A DNA stretch of 52,500 bases from Glandiceps talaboti (GCF_964340395.1 NC_135567.1:17955306-18007805), one strand, 5' to 3'; shown: positions 12,501-21,861, numbered from the stretch's first letter. Translations and numbers: made by a program. Notes: generated from the letters alone by a model not told the origin.

Positions 12501-15500
12501 AACTTTGGTCCTTTTCTGTATTACATACTGTGAACAAATTTCCACCAAACCAGAGTGACTATAGAGTTTCAATAAGTCAGCATGATGTCTTCTACTACCA
12601 AACCAGAGTGACTATAGAGTTTCAATTACTCAGCACAATGTTACTACTAAACCAGAGTGACTATAGAGTTTCAATTAGGCAGTACAATGTACTACCAAAC
12701 CAGAGTGACTATAGAGTTTCAATTAGGCAGCACAATGTTACTACTAAACCAGAGTGACTATAGAGTTTCAATTAGGCAGTACAATGTACTACCAAACCAG
12801 AGTGACTATAGAGTTTCAATTAGGCAGCACAATGTACTACCAAACCAGAGTGACTATAGAGTTTCAATTAGGCAGTACAATGTACTACCAAACCAGAGTG
12901 ACTATAGAGTTTGATTTAGCTGGCATGATGTTACTACCAAACCAGAGTGACTATAGAGTTCCAATTAGGCAGCACAATGTTACTACTAAACCAGAGTGAC
13001 TATAGAGTTCCAATTAGGCAGCACAATGTTACTACTAAACCAGATTGACTATAGAGTTTATATTCGGCAGCACAATGGTACTACCAAACCAGAGTGACTA
13101 TAGAGTTCCAATTAGGCAGCACAATGTTACTACTAAACCAGAGTGACTATAAATTTTCAATTAGTCAGCACAATGTTACTACCAAACCAGAGTGACTATA
13201 GAGTTTCTATTCGGCAGCACAATGTTACTACCAAACCAGAGTGACTATAGAGTTTCTATTCGGCAGCACAATGTTACTACCAAACCAGAGTGACTATAGA
13301 GTTTCAATACGCCGTATTCCGGTTATCGAAGAAGCCCCGAAAAGATAAAAGATATGATAGTTTGGCCACTAGGGGCGCTGTTTTAGAACCGGAAGTGAGG
13401 GCCAGAATTGTAGAGCATTATTGCAAAGCATAGAGTCTATAGGCATCGTAACCACTGACTAAAGATTTTCTGTCATTCCCCGTAACTTTACGCTATAATA
13501 TTGCATTATCGCCCATCAAATAACGAAATAGCAAATTAACCTCTTGTTCTCCTAATATTTCGCGTAAGTTTGGCTCTGCAATTCGACCGTGAGGAAAACC
13601 CAAAAGTAGCAACATTTTGAAACGGGTAGTACACTGACATCTCACTCACGTTTTCAGTGTGACCTCGTCCATTTGCGTTACCGTTGAAGAAATTGTAGCA
13701 ATTGCTTCCAGTCAAACATCGGAACGGAAAAAGGTACAAAAACAGAGGAAAGAATCCTCAAAATCACAATATACGCTACAGTTATTGCAGCTTGTATAAA
13801 ACCAATCTGATTAAAATCCGATGTAGATGTCGGCTAATCGTTCATTGCTATTTTACTTTCGTTATTGTGCCTGAATTGACCTTCGTGGTACATGTTTGAT
13901 CGCCTCATCTACCGATCAGGACAAAAACGTAAACATGTACCACGAAGGTCAATTCAGGCAAAATAACGAAGGTAAAATAGCAATGAACGATCAGCCGACA
14001 TCTACATCGGATTTTAATCAGATCGGTATAAGACATGGTATGAGGTTTTTTATACACTGATGGTCCTGAATGAAGAATAGCAAGCTAACCAAAGTGTGAT
14101 AGTAAAGATGAGTATATCAATACAAATATGTTTATGCCAACTTATACTAACCAGTACATGAAATGTTTTTTTTCCGGACAAAGTTTTATGATTTCACCCG
14201 TGGTGCTACACCACTGTTCTAATAAACAAGAAAGGCCTAAGTATGCGGCGACATCAGTTACAATATAAACATGTGGCTTGGTAATTGTCGACCGAACTCT
14301 CAATATTGCAATGACTGTAGCTGGAAGCTGTTCAATCTGATTAAAATCCGATGTAGATGTCGGCTAATCGTTCATTGCTATTTTACCTTCGTTATTTTGC
14401 CTGATATTATTTTTCTTGGTACATGTTTAAATTTTTTAGCCTGATCGTAGAGGAGGCGATCAGGCAAGCTAAAAAATGTAAACATGTACCAAGAAGGTCA
14501 ATTCAGGCAAAATAACGAAGGTAAAATAGCAATGAACGATCAGCCAACATCTACATCGGATTTTAATCAGATTGGAAGCTGTTGTCAGATTTGTAATTTT
14601 CTAATCGTTCTTTTGTCAAGCAACAGACACCAGTAAGGTAAAGAAATATGTTTATCATGTCTACATCGGGTATATTTCGAAGGTCCTCCGTCCAACTTTC
14701 AATGTTTCCGCTGTCGATTAGTTCTATCTTTTGATGCTTGACATCCACTATTCGTCTCCTCTTTCGTTTTCTCAGAAAATTATCATTTTCTAGTGTTTCA
14801 AGACCAAGGTTGACAGCATTTCTGGCGATATCTAGTAGATTTAGAAGTAGTAATTTTCCACTCTTTTATGAATGCACGGAGTTCTTTTACGCCCATTTTG
14901 TTGACAGCTTCATACATCGCCATACTATTAGATGCCATGACGAAAATTCTGGCCCTCACTTTGTCAGATATGGTGCGCCCTCTCGCGATACTTTCCTGCG
15001 AAACAACCGGAAGTTCGATAACCGGAATACGCCGTATTAGGCAGTACAATGTACTACCAAACCAGAGTGACTATAGAGTTTCAATTAGGCAGCACAATGT
15101 ACTACCAAACCAGAGTGACTATAGAGTTTCAATTAGGCAGTACAATGTACTACCAAACCAGAGTGACTATAGAGTTTCAATTAGGCAGCACAATGAAACT
15201 ACTAAACCAGAGTGACTATAGAGTTTCAATTACTCAGCACAATGTTACTACTAAACCAGAGTGACTATAGAGTTTCAATTAGGCAGCACAATGTTACTAC
15301 CAATCCAGAGTGACTATAAATTTTCAATTAGTCAGCACAATGTTACTACCAAACCAGAGTGACTATTTAGTTTCAATTAGTCAGCAATGTTTTGTGTTAA
15401 ATATTAGAAACCAAAACACAGACACCGATAGCATGCAAGCTTATAAAATGATATATTTTATCTGACTGTGAACACAAATCATCATAACTGTCAGATGAAA

Positions 15501-17584
15501 GAAGAAAGATTCAAACATGCAGAGGTGGAACCTCTCCAAGTCAACAGCATTCAAAAGATATTGGTGAAAACCGGAATGATTGTTGATTCTGTTTGTATTT
15601 TTTCTACAATGTCTTTTCAGGATTTGCCACAAATGCCAGAAACAAAAGAAGAATTACACGGACAATTATTTGGAACCTCACCAAAAATACTTCCTTTTCA
15701 TATCCTTTTGAACAATGAAATACATGTGCAAATTTCCCATGAGTATAACTGTACCTATAATACAGTGTTATATTACAGTAACTTCACTGTTACTCCCCTC
15801 AGTGCTATGACAATATACCTATCTTTTTAGTGCTAGTGTCTGCTGAGTTACTCTACCATATATAGCATTCCTGGCAAGTCAAACTCACATGGAAAACAGG
15901 TTCAAAAGCAAGTTTTCACGCAAGATTTAAACATGTTTGTTACTACAGTATGTACAAAATTGACTACAGTGTCTTTTAATAAGTAATTGAACAATTTTAT
16001 ATCTTTGGTAGCGTGAAGAAAAATAATCTCAGTTCAGCTACTGCAGGTTTAAGAAGTACCACATGGTAAAGGACATAATAATTAATTTTGTACTCGTGAT
16101 TTTGCGGATTTACCATTAGTCGGATCAGTAGATGTTTACACTCACAGGCATAATGCGTTAATTTGGGCAAATAGTGAGTTTGTTCTAGCAAGCTACTAAT
16201 TAATGCAAAGCTGATAAACTCAGATAAGACATTGATATCAGGTAGGAAATAGAAAAAACAGTGAGAGGAAACAGTATTTAAAACTTTATTTGAAATATAC
16301 AGAAAATAATATTAGAAATCCGGAAAATCGATTGATTATTTGTCCTTTACCCTGTGGAAGTACCTAATATTTTCCTTAACTAACAAATTTTCAAGTCAGT
16401 GAACTACAAATTACAATTTAAAATTATAATTACATTGACTTGTGTTCTTGAGGTGAACTAAGATATTCCTTGAAAACTTATTTTGTGTGATATGTAGATA
16501 ATATAGATCTCACTAAGCAGCAAATAATAGTTTATTTTAGACTTTATTTAATATAGGTTTGCTGCTAATAGTAGAACACTTTTTTACGTTGTTGTCGCCA
16601 ATTGTAAGTTTTATTAATATTTTAATGTATCAATTCTAAAATGATCTGCAATTGTAATATTGTCACAATTCAACCAGTAGGCTGCCATGTACAATATAAA
16701 TAAACCATAAATTAATAATAATAATAATAATAATAAATAATATTTTCCTTAACAAATTATTGTGTACGTTACATAGATTCACCTGAGTCTCACAGAGCTA
16801 CTGATTATAATAGATGGTATGGAGCTAAGGACTCGTACCCAGTGACAATGTACCAAGATAAATATGAACCCTATATCGTACTCAAGTAAGTATAAGAATG
16901 CAAACAGGAAATAGATAATACAGCGCCCTTGCTCAGATTGGGAGTATCATCACCTCATAGTACCGTTTCTGAAGAGCTTTGTCCATTGTATTCTGTCGAA
17001 GTGTAAATCAGGGATGTTTTTTGTATTGTTCAGACATCGAGGAAAGCAGCAGTGCTCTATGATTATCTGAATAACCTATACCATGTATACCCCAAGGTAT
17101 ACACAGACAGGAAGTAGAGCGCCACTTTGACAATTTTGGAACGGCCTATTCAGAGTTCATTAACATTCATACTTGTTATGTACTTTCATTGTTTATTGTT
17201 GTTTATTATTGTTTATTATTGTCTATTGTTGTTTATTTAGAAAAAGAGAAAGAATGCCTTATTATGATGAAAGATTTACAGGTTATGGTATGAATAAAGT
17301 GACTCATGTTATGGAATTACTTGCTGCAGGGTAAGTTAAAAATATACCTATGAATTTATTACCCATTAGCCTCACATACAACACACTATACATTTAGATG
17401 AAGGGGAACACCACTGCAGGAAATAGAGACATTTTCATAAACTGTGTTCTGGACAGTCATTTCATGATTTTATATCACCTACAATTACTTGTGATTTCAG
17501 AGAAACAAAGCAAACCTCCCTGTCTGCATGCAATACTGGGGACCCATGATGTATCTTGGAACCAGAAGTGGGTCAATAGATTGG

Positions 17585-17632
<48 letters not shown>

Positions 17633-17864
17633 CTGATGACAAGCCATTTCCAACTTATTTGTATTTCAAATGTGTTTTTACAGGTACGAGTTAGCAGTTC
17701 TTCCTGATGTATGGGCCATACACATTCCACATAGAAGTACTACCTACTCAATGCAGTTCCTACAAGATCCGCTAAAAAGACTTGAAAACCGAGCAACTCG
17801 TTTTGACTTCGTAGCGGACATCATGAACAAGTATCAGATAGGCCCTTGTCAGCCTTATAGGTAG
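3580..17864 (+). CDS. LARGE/B4GAT1-like glycosyltransferase (GT49), type II membrane protein with extra luminal domain, 16 exons
   Basis: Exons: 3580-3737, 4531-4717, 4899-4955, 5746-5826, 6445-6512, 7798-7849, 8776-8884, 9526-9653, 10291-10442, 11175-11250, 11815-11861, 12300-12462, 15621-about 15777, 16777-16885, 17241-17330, 17684-17864; about 604 residues. Residues 20-40 form one hydrophobic span (LTCLLSVIFLFSLVSVILMY) after a basic start, giving a type II Golgi topology. Residues 64-240 are strand-rich with FPAGTHTYLEADYEF and YTGIVKFLAVTVRP, resembling a carbohydrate-binding beta-sandwich. The GT49 domain starts at DADDITLVTQVSMDRIDVL, continues with WNGPMSIVLFVP, VNYLRNLAI and LLLDADF (DxD metal and sugar-nucleotide site), then TDYNRWYGA, YEPYIV, PYYDERFTGYGMNKV and GYELAVLPDVWAIHIPH. 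GT49 enzymes (LARGE, B4GAT1) add glucuronate or xylose to O-mannosyl glycans; donor and acceptor here are unknown. The exon 13 donor is uncertain: the chosen one adds about 20 residues not expected in the family. Confidence 0.85.
5070..5466. mobile_element. Non-autonomous hAT-like element with 8-bp target duplication
   Basis: The 397-bp element starts CAGTGTGTCCTCTAA and ends TTAGAGGGTACACTG, and is flanked on both sides by a perfect direct repeat ATAGCAAC (5062-5069 and 5467-5474). CAGTG-type inverted ends plus an 8-bp target duplication are the hallmarks of hAT transposons. No transposase is present. The left end sequence is repeated inside at about 5206 and 5298 (TGTACCCTCTAAGCCAATT). It sits in intron 3 of the GT49 gene. 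Confidence 0.85.
5880..6430. other. GT49 intron 4 remainder, no gene recognised
   Basis: Unique-looking intron sequence with a T-run at 5900. Short open frames exist around 6045-6344 but have no recognisable domain, and no splice signals tie them to the flanking exons. I see no feature here beyond ordinary intron. Confidence 0.5.
6640..7560. repeat. 98-bp minisatellite in GT49 intron 5
   Basis: About nine to ten tandem copies of a roughly 98-bp unit. Each copy contains TTGCTAACACATACTGGTGA, then GGTGTTAGTGTCAGCC and GTTAACATAGGACTGG. One copy near 6850-6930 is shorter, lacking a GTGTTAGCACTGAGC portion. Adjacent copies differ at only a few positions, so the array was made or homogenised recently. 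Confidence 0.95.
7955..8315. mobile_element. Foldback (long inverted repeat) element in GT49 intron 6
   Basis: The left arm contains CTCTGTTTGATACAAC, TTTAAGATAGCAAG and ATGCAGACAT. The right arm carries their inverse complements in mirrored order (ATGTCTGCAT, GCTATCTTAAG, GTTGTATCAAACAGAG), with the centre near 8135. Arms of about 170 bp with scattered mismatches. No clear target duplication was found, so outer limits are approximate. Confidence 0.7.
8939..9196. mobile_element. Foldback element with 9-bp target duplication, GT49 intron 7
   Basis: Ends are TAGACTCTCTCACAGTCT and AGACTGTGAGAGAGTCTA. The arms continue inward for about 85 bp (GCTAAAACTTGGGTTGTTTT against its inverse) around a centre near 9060. 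Flanks are TCAGGAGAT (8930-8938) and TCAGGAGCT (9197-9205), a 9-bp duplication with one difference. Long inverted arms with 9-bp duplications suggest a Mutator-like (MULE) relative; no transposase is present. Confidence 0.75.
9299..9350. repeat. C-run followed by A-rich (AAAAT)n tract
   Basis: A run of C followed by AAAATAAAATAAA-type repeats in GT49 intron 7. Low-complexity DNA. Confidence 0.85.
9700..9950 (-). mobile_element. SINE-like 3' end with inverted partner and (AATC)n-like tract
   Basis: Read on the minus strand, 9700-9760 gives TTGTAAAGCACTCTGAGC and then a GTGCTATATGAAG tail, the common 3' form of invertebrate SINEs. The adjacent CACAGGGAGCAGAGCGCATG (around 9766-9785) returns in inverted form at about 9917-9940. 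An imperfect CAATCAATC tract lies between. It probably represents a SINE fragment with an inverted duplication. Confidence 0.5.
10068..10346 (+). repeat. Tandem triplication of the exon 9 splice acceptor and exon start (GT49 gene)
   Basis: Three consecutive units of about 93 bp begin at 10068, 10161 and 10255. Each contains ATAGAATTGTCACTAATTCT, the splice acceptor region, and the first part of exon 9 (DADDITLV..VSMDRIDV). In unit 1 the acceptor AG is lost (TCCTCACGACGC). In unit 2 it is intact (TTCTCAGGACGC), but that frame ends at a TAA about 80 bases on. Only unit 3 joins the rest of exon 9. Units 1 and 2 are decoy or broken exon copies. Confidence 0.9.
10526..10875. mobile_element. Foldback element, family D, copy 1 (GT49 intron 9)
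   Basis: A palindromic unit of about 350 bp. Outer arms are GCCATATGGATGAGAAT and ATCCTCACCCATATGG. The centre, around GTACGTAC at 10702-10709, is flanked by near-perfect inverse ATTTGTTATT/AATAACAAAT arms. The arms also hold TACTTGAAAAATCAATGTGA against TTGATTTTTCAAGTAGG. Relatives are at 40940-41100 (half) and 51770-52110. No coding capacity. Confidence 0.8.
11330..11755 (+). mobile_element. SINE with internally triplicated segment (GT49 intron 10)
   Basis: The body includes CAACCCAGCTGTATAATTGG, GGATTGTATGCTTCCCAGG and then TTGTAAAGCGCTTTAAGCAC, GGGCGATATATAAA and an ATTATTATTA tail, the typical 3' end of marine invertebrate SINEs. A degraded tRNA-like piece (GTAAGATTCGAACC) precedes it. 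The segment from AACCCAG to CTTTAATCCTATG (about 80 bp) is present three times in tandem. A tail-less relative lies at 31160-31410. Confidence 0.75.
12540..13308. repeat. 49-bp minisatellite, left block (GT49 intron 12)
   Basis: About 15 copies of a unit of roughly 49 bp containing ACCAGAGTGACTATAGAGTT, AATTAGGCAGCACAATG and TACTACCAA. The array is split by the transposon at 13309-15035 and resumes on its far side in the same phase. Three-base periodic open frames through the array are by-products of the repeat. Confidence 0.95.
13801..14022. mobile_element. Foldback MITE, family A, copy 1 (9-bp target duplication)
   Basis: Arms CAATCTGATTAAAATCCGAT and the inverse run about 100 bp each (GATGTCGGCTAATCGTTCAT, TTCGTTATT and so on) around a short centre near 13905. 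Flanks GTATAAAAC on the left and GTATAAGAC on the right form a 9-bp duplication with one difference. The arms are nearly identical, so the copy is young. It lies inside the larger transposon. Confidence 0.85.
14334..14574. mobile_element. Foldback MITE, family A, copy 2 (perfect 9-bp target duplication)
   Basis: Same arms as copy 1 (CAATCTGATTAAAATCCGAT at the left, its inverse ending CAGATTG at the right). It is flanked by GAAGCTGTT on both sides, a perfect 9-bp target duplication. The centre differs from copy 1 and holds a secondary hairpin (GCCTGATCG..CGATCAGGC). It interrupts the degenerate gene of the host transposon. Confidence 0.9.
14563..14952 (-). pseudogene. Degenerate transposon gene with SAP-like N-terminus, candidate YqaJ-nuclease-type protein
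   Basis: Reading from ATG near 14940 on the minus strand gives KMGVKELRAFIKEWKITTS, which resembles a SAP DNA-binding motif. A one-base frame change near 14838 is needed to continue into DIARNAVNLGLETLEND, a basic RKRKRRR stretch, and then ESWTEDLRNIPDVDMINIF and LTKERLENYKSDNS. The last two resemble the N-terminal region of the YqaJ-exonuclease proteins carried by some animal DNA transposons. The gene is then cut by the foldback element at 14334-14574, and no catalytic region is recognisable beyond it. So it is frameshifted, interrupted and inactive. The YqaJ assignment rests on remembered family patterns only. Confidence 0.5.
15038..15395. repeat. 49-bp minisatellite, right block
   Basis: About seven more copies of the ACCAGAGTGACTATAGAGTT unit, continuing the array broken by the transposon. 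Later copies are more diverged (TATAAATTTTCAATTAGTCAGC), as expected at an array edge. Confidence 0.95.
15900..16740. other. GT49 intron 13, AT-rich with (AAT)n run
   Basis: AT-rich intron without recognisable coding. An (AAT)n run lies at about 16711-16740. A short missing exon of the GT49 gene could be hidden between 15780 and 16776, because the junction chosen for exon 13 is uncertain. Confidence 0.5.
17585..17632. repeat. (TTGA)n microsatellite
   Basis: About twelve TTGA/GATT tetranucleotides just upstream of the last GT49 exon, inside intron 15. Confidence 0.95.
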
Positions 17865-18730
17865 CAAGTAAGGCTTTCAAATAGCAACAGAGTTACACAA
17901 ATTGAATATTGATTGGCTGATCAATATTCAAAATGGAGTCATGTAAAACAGCGCCCTCTACGGCCAGAAACGGTAGAAGCAAATACTTACACAAACAGCT
18001 TTGATTGGCTGATTAGTATTCGTATTTATATGGAAGCATGTAAGAACAGTGCCCTCTATGGTCAGAAAATGCAGTCTATTGTATGGCCGTAAAGTTGATA
18101 ACTTATCAACAGTGCCTTCAGTGACTTCCTGGATATTTGTTTTATTGGCTCCTATAACCTAACCCACTGAGATTTCAAAATTGAATTATTTTGATTCAAA
18201 AAAAAAATATTTTCCAAACAATCTTATTACTTGGATGTATCCATGAAAATGCCAAGGTATATTCATTCATTTGAAGTTACAGCAAGAAATCGTGACCAAA
18301 GTATGTTTCGGACTATGAACAATTCCAGAAAACCAAACATGACGAAAATAATACTTTTTAAACTGTTTATTTAGTTTTAAAGCAATGTATATATTAACAG
18401 TGTAAATATCAAGATATTGGTGTCTAAACTTAACCTTCCTTGCCATAAATTGCTGATAATACTTAAGACTGCCATCATGCATTATGGTCATGTACGTTCC
18501 AGTACATATATTTGATATCCATTCTAACTTCAAGTACTGTCTTCACGTTTGAAATTCACTTCCGGGGATAAATTTCCATGTATGTAAATTCTACAAAATA
18601 CTATAGATAATGTTTGAATCAGTTTTGTGGAGGAATAACGACGATGTAGACCATTGAACCAATAGTTAACAATATGTCTTCCTATTTCCCTATCATTTAC
18701 ATAGATTACTGGGGAAGCTTTCAAAACATG

Positions 18731-18736
18731 AATAAA
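18731..18736 (+). terminator. Candidate poly(A) signal of the GT49 gene
   Basis: The first AATAAA seen downstream of the GT49 stop, about 870 bases away. Another is at 19259-19264. Position alone supports it. Confidence 0.3.
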
Positions 18737-18759
18737 TTAAAAGTCTACATCCATATATG

Positions 18760-19235
18760 GATCACCCACTACCATATTGGGGTGGCCATTCCAAATCTGT
18801 AACATCACCCACTACCATATTTGGAAATCAAATCTTAATCTTCCACATCACTGCTACCATATATGGAAATCCATTCTGAGTCAGCATAATCACCCACTAC
18901 CATATTTGGAAATCAATTCTTTACCTACAACATGAACATCACTCGCTACCATATTTGGATATTCATTCTGCATATGCAACATCACTTACTACCATATTTG
19001 GAAATCAATTCTTAGTCTGCAACATCACTTACTACCATATTTGGAAATTCAATTTTTAGTTTGCAACATCACCCACTACCATATTTGGAAATCAGTTATT
19101 AATCTGCAACATCAACCACTACCATATTTGGAAATCAGTTATTAATCTGCAACATCAATTGCTACCATATTTGGCTATTCATTGTGCACATGCAACATCA
19201 CCCAATACCATATTTGGAAATCCATTCTAAATCCA
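18760..19235. repeat. 47-bp minisatellite
   Basis: About ten diverged tandem copies of a roughly 47-bp unit containing ACTACCATATTTGGAAATC followed by a TCTGCAACATCACC-like segment. Confidence 0.9.
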
Positions 19236-19585
19236 CTATGTTAGCAAACCTTACCATCAATAAAATTTTCTCTAAAAAATTGAAACTTAAAAAAAAAGGG
19301 TGAATTTTGATCAAGGACTTACATGTAATTATTATTGTACTATGCATCTCATTTATATAGATTGAGATTTTGAGATTTTAAAACAGCCTTCATTGGATAA
19401 AATTGGAGATTTCTTTTGGAGGTAAATTTTCTTATTAAAACTTAAAAACCTAGAGTACTATACTGCCATGTCATATATTTATTTCTCTATATTTTAACTC
19501 AATACTAATAAAATTATTATTTACTCAAAATGCAATTTTTCGTTTTGTTTGATTTGGTCCAGCGATTTTTGACTGAATTGTTTAC

Positions 19586-19587
<2 letters not shown>

Positions 19588-19666
<79 letters not shown>

Positions 19667-19694
19667 AGGGGAGAGAGAGAGAAGGGGGGGGGGA
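19588..19694. repeat. (GA)n purine run with G-rich end
   Basis: About 70 bases of AG repeats followed by G-rich purine sequence, about 105 bases of uninterrupted purine on the plus strand. Confidence 0.95.
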
Positions 19695-19810
19695 GAACAT
19701 ATGCTTTATCATGCCTATAGTACTACTGAACCTCAATATTCCACCTAGACACCTAAAATAATATCTCCACCCAATATGAAAGCAGTTAGTCGAGCATGTT
19801 TGAGTTGTTT

Positions 19811-19815
<5 letters not shown>

Positions 19816-19850
<35 letters not shown>
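19816..19850. repeat. (CA)n microsatellite
   Basis: A run of about 17 CA dinucleotides in the intergenic DNA. Confidence 0.95.
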
Positions 19851-19854
<4 letters not shown>

Positions 19855-20579
19855 TACAATTCCTATAGAACTACTGAACCTCAGTTCAGTTTAGCTGTAA
19901 AAAAAACAGGTTATAGTTTAAGCTAACATGTCTTTAAATGGATGTAATATAATTTTCATCCCATAAAAGAGCAACACACATTATCTTTCATCAAAAGACT
20001 ACTTTTTAATGAAATCATTAAGAATGCAGTATTTATACATTACTAATATATTAAATGCTATTTGACAATGATAGTTACAAACTAAAGAACTAGTTTTCAA
20101 TCCCAGGTCAGAGTCTCGACACTTCCAACGGGCGTCAAGCCAACATTTTCATGAATACAGTCCTCAAAATGCAACTATTTTTAACAATACAGTGACAGAT
20201 TTCTTTCCTGTACATCCATAATACTGAAATCAAACACTTGGAGATAAAAAATCTGAAATACTCTTGAAAACAACTGTTTCATAGACATCTATGAGCTCTT
20301 TGAGAGTGTTACATTCAGCCTCATCTCAATCCACCACGACCCCTATTAATATGCAAAGTAGGCGTTTATTATGCAGAGAACTACAGAAAGACTTACAATT
20401 ACACATAGGTTTATTTTATTTGTGCGTAAGTTTATGTGGTATAAATTACAACACTCTTAAAACAAAGAAATTCTTCAATATCAGCTGTATGGATTGTCAA
20501 AGCAAAGTTTATTCTATGTATTCAGTTTCTCACGTTTTCATTCAGACTTTTTACAGTGATGAAGTGTTCCCCTATGGTC

Positions 20580-20945
20580 ATGGTTACCCAGACACTCGCC
20601 ACTGGGGGCTCTGCCTACAAGACCTCCCCAAACGAGAGTCTGGGAAAACAAGATTCCAACTCGCCAATGCAAGAAGTAGCTTTTAGAGCAGTGCATGCTG
20701 GGGAATACATCACATCCAATATTGTATGCTAAACAATTTAGATACTTTTGTGACAAGTTATAAATTTTAAAGCGATTGCTACGTCTAAATCATAACAAAC
20801 GAGTCTCGTAAGCCCATTTTTTATGACTTGGAAGAAATGTACTGTGTGACTCCCATGCGGGGTAGTTGAAACGTGGTTTCCCCAAAGCCTCGTCTGGGTG
20901 GTCCCATAGAAGAGACCTAATTGGTGAGAGTCTGGGTAACCAAGA
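20580..20945. mobile_element. Inverted-end element with GGTTACCCAGAC termini
   Basis: Starts GGTTACCCAGACACTCGCCA and ends with the inverse GGTGAGAGTCTGGGTAACC. Each end is itself a small palindrome, since the left unit closes with GAGAGTCTGGG at about 20635. The interior has no gene. It is related to the small palindrome at 998-1062. Confidence 0.55.
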
Positions 20946-21667
20946 CTATTGCCCCTATGGCTTATTTTCACTTTAATAGAATACAGTCACATTGTCTATC
21001 ACAACTTGTGAAGAAACACCAGACAGTGTGTTTGCCCGAGTGAGCTAAGGAAAGACTCTACGCAATTGCAAAGACAAAATTAGGTAAAATCGACACAACT
21101 GATACAAAAACAACAACGGGTGCCTCTGATGTAGGTTCAGGTGATGTTTTATTAGTTAAATGTTATAACATGTAGTCTTCTATCTTGTCTTGTCTTGTCC
21201 ATTACTCTACAAAACGCCAGATGTGCCTATACATGTACAGTTCGTCATGCATCACATCAGTAAACAGAGTCATGGGATCCAGGCGCCAGTACCGTTTATG
21301 CTATGATAAATTATCAGTACTATTTACATGGTATGTCTTTGCATGAGCCTGGTCTCACCCCAGTTTTTGTGGGTTGTATCTTAACAACACTGTGTGTTCT
21401 GCACAGCTTTTATATCTATAGTATGTATACTAGTTCATCGACAATAATACTTGAGAGTGAATTTGCATGTTTAACAAACACAGAAGTCCTGCAATCACTT
21501 GTTCAACTCACTCGCATGTGGATATGCTTTTTGTGGACTCACGTTACAACACTTCAATTTTCCCGCGTGCTCACGTTACTACACCCCAGGACATACAGGC
21601 TAAACCTCCTTTATCTAGCTGCTTAGAAGTTCTTGAAGACTTACTAATGAAACTGTTCTGTGTATGC

Positions 21668-21668
<1 letters not shown>

Positions 21669-21699
<31 letters not shown>

Positions 21700-21700
21700 T
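21669..21700. repeat. (TTG)n microsatellite
   Basis: About ten TTG triplets in intergenic DNA. Confidence 0.9.
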
Positions 21701-21855
21701 GAAGGAAGAGTATGGATAGATCGATGTCATATACTTTGAGCAGTCTACTAAAACATTTATTTTTTTCTTCTAATCGTTTACAATAAATTTTATCGCTGGG
21801 CAAAATGATTTTTAGCTGCTATTTAAGACAAAATAGAATATAGCTGTGTCTAAAA

Positions 21856-21861
21856 TTTATT
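21856..21861 (-). terminator. Candidate poly(A) signal of CHMP5
   Basis: TTTATT on the plus strand reads AATAAA on the minus strand, about 725 bases past the CHMP5 stop. Position alone supports it. Confidence 0.3.

Larger units (their letters stand above)
13309..15035 (-). mobile_element. 1.73-kb terminal-inverted-repeat transposon inserted in the minisatellite; candidate ISL2EU-like, with degenerate gene
   Basis: Ends: ACGCCGTATTCCGGTTATCG at the left and the inverse of ACGGCGTATTCCGGTTATCG at the right (one mismatch over about 23 bp). The flanking minisatellite consensus TTTCAATTAGGCAG is restored exactly if an AT dinucleotide was duplicated (13307-13308 and 15036-15037), although 0 or 1 bp cannot be excluded. 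Inside, on the minus strand, are remains of one gene. As I remember, ISL2EU elements combine AT duplications with a YqaJ-nuclease gene, which would fit. Two foldback elements are inserted inside it. Confidence 0.75.

Noticed and set aside
12476-12999. Overlapping frames with SDYRVSIRQ repeats
   Set aside because: By-product of the 49-bp minisatellite inside a GT49 intron.
12540-13308. Possible CRISPR-like array of 49-bp units
   Set aside because: Units are contiguous tandem repeats without unique spacers, in a eukaryotic intron.
14738-15040. Plus-strand 100-codon frame at the right end of the transposon
   Set aside because: It is the antisense of the SAP-like minus-strand gene remnant, which makes better protein sense.
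20291-20686. 131-codon open frame between GT49 and CHMP5
   Set aside because: No domain, low-complexity composition, and its end lies in the GGTTACCCAGAC repeat.
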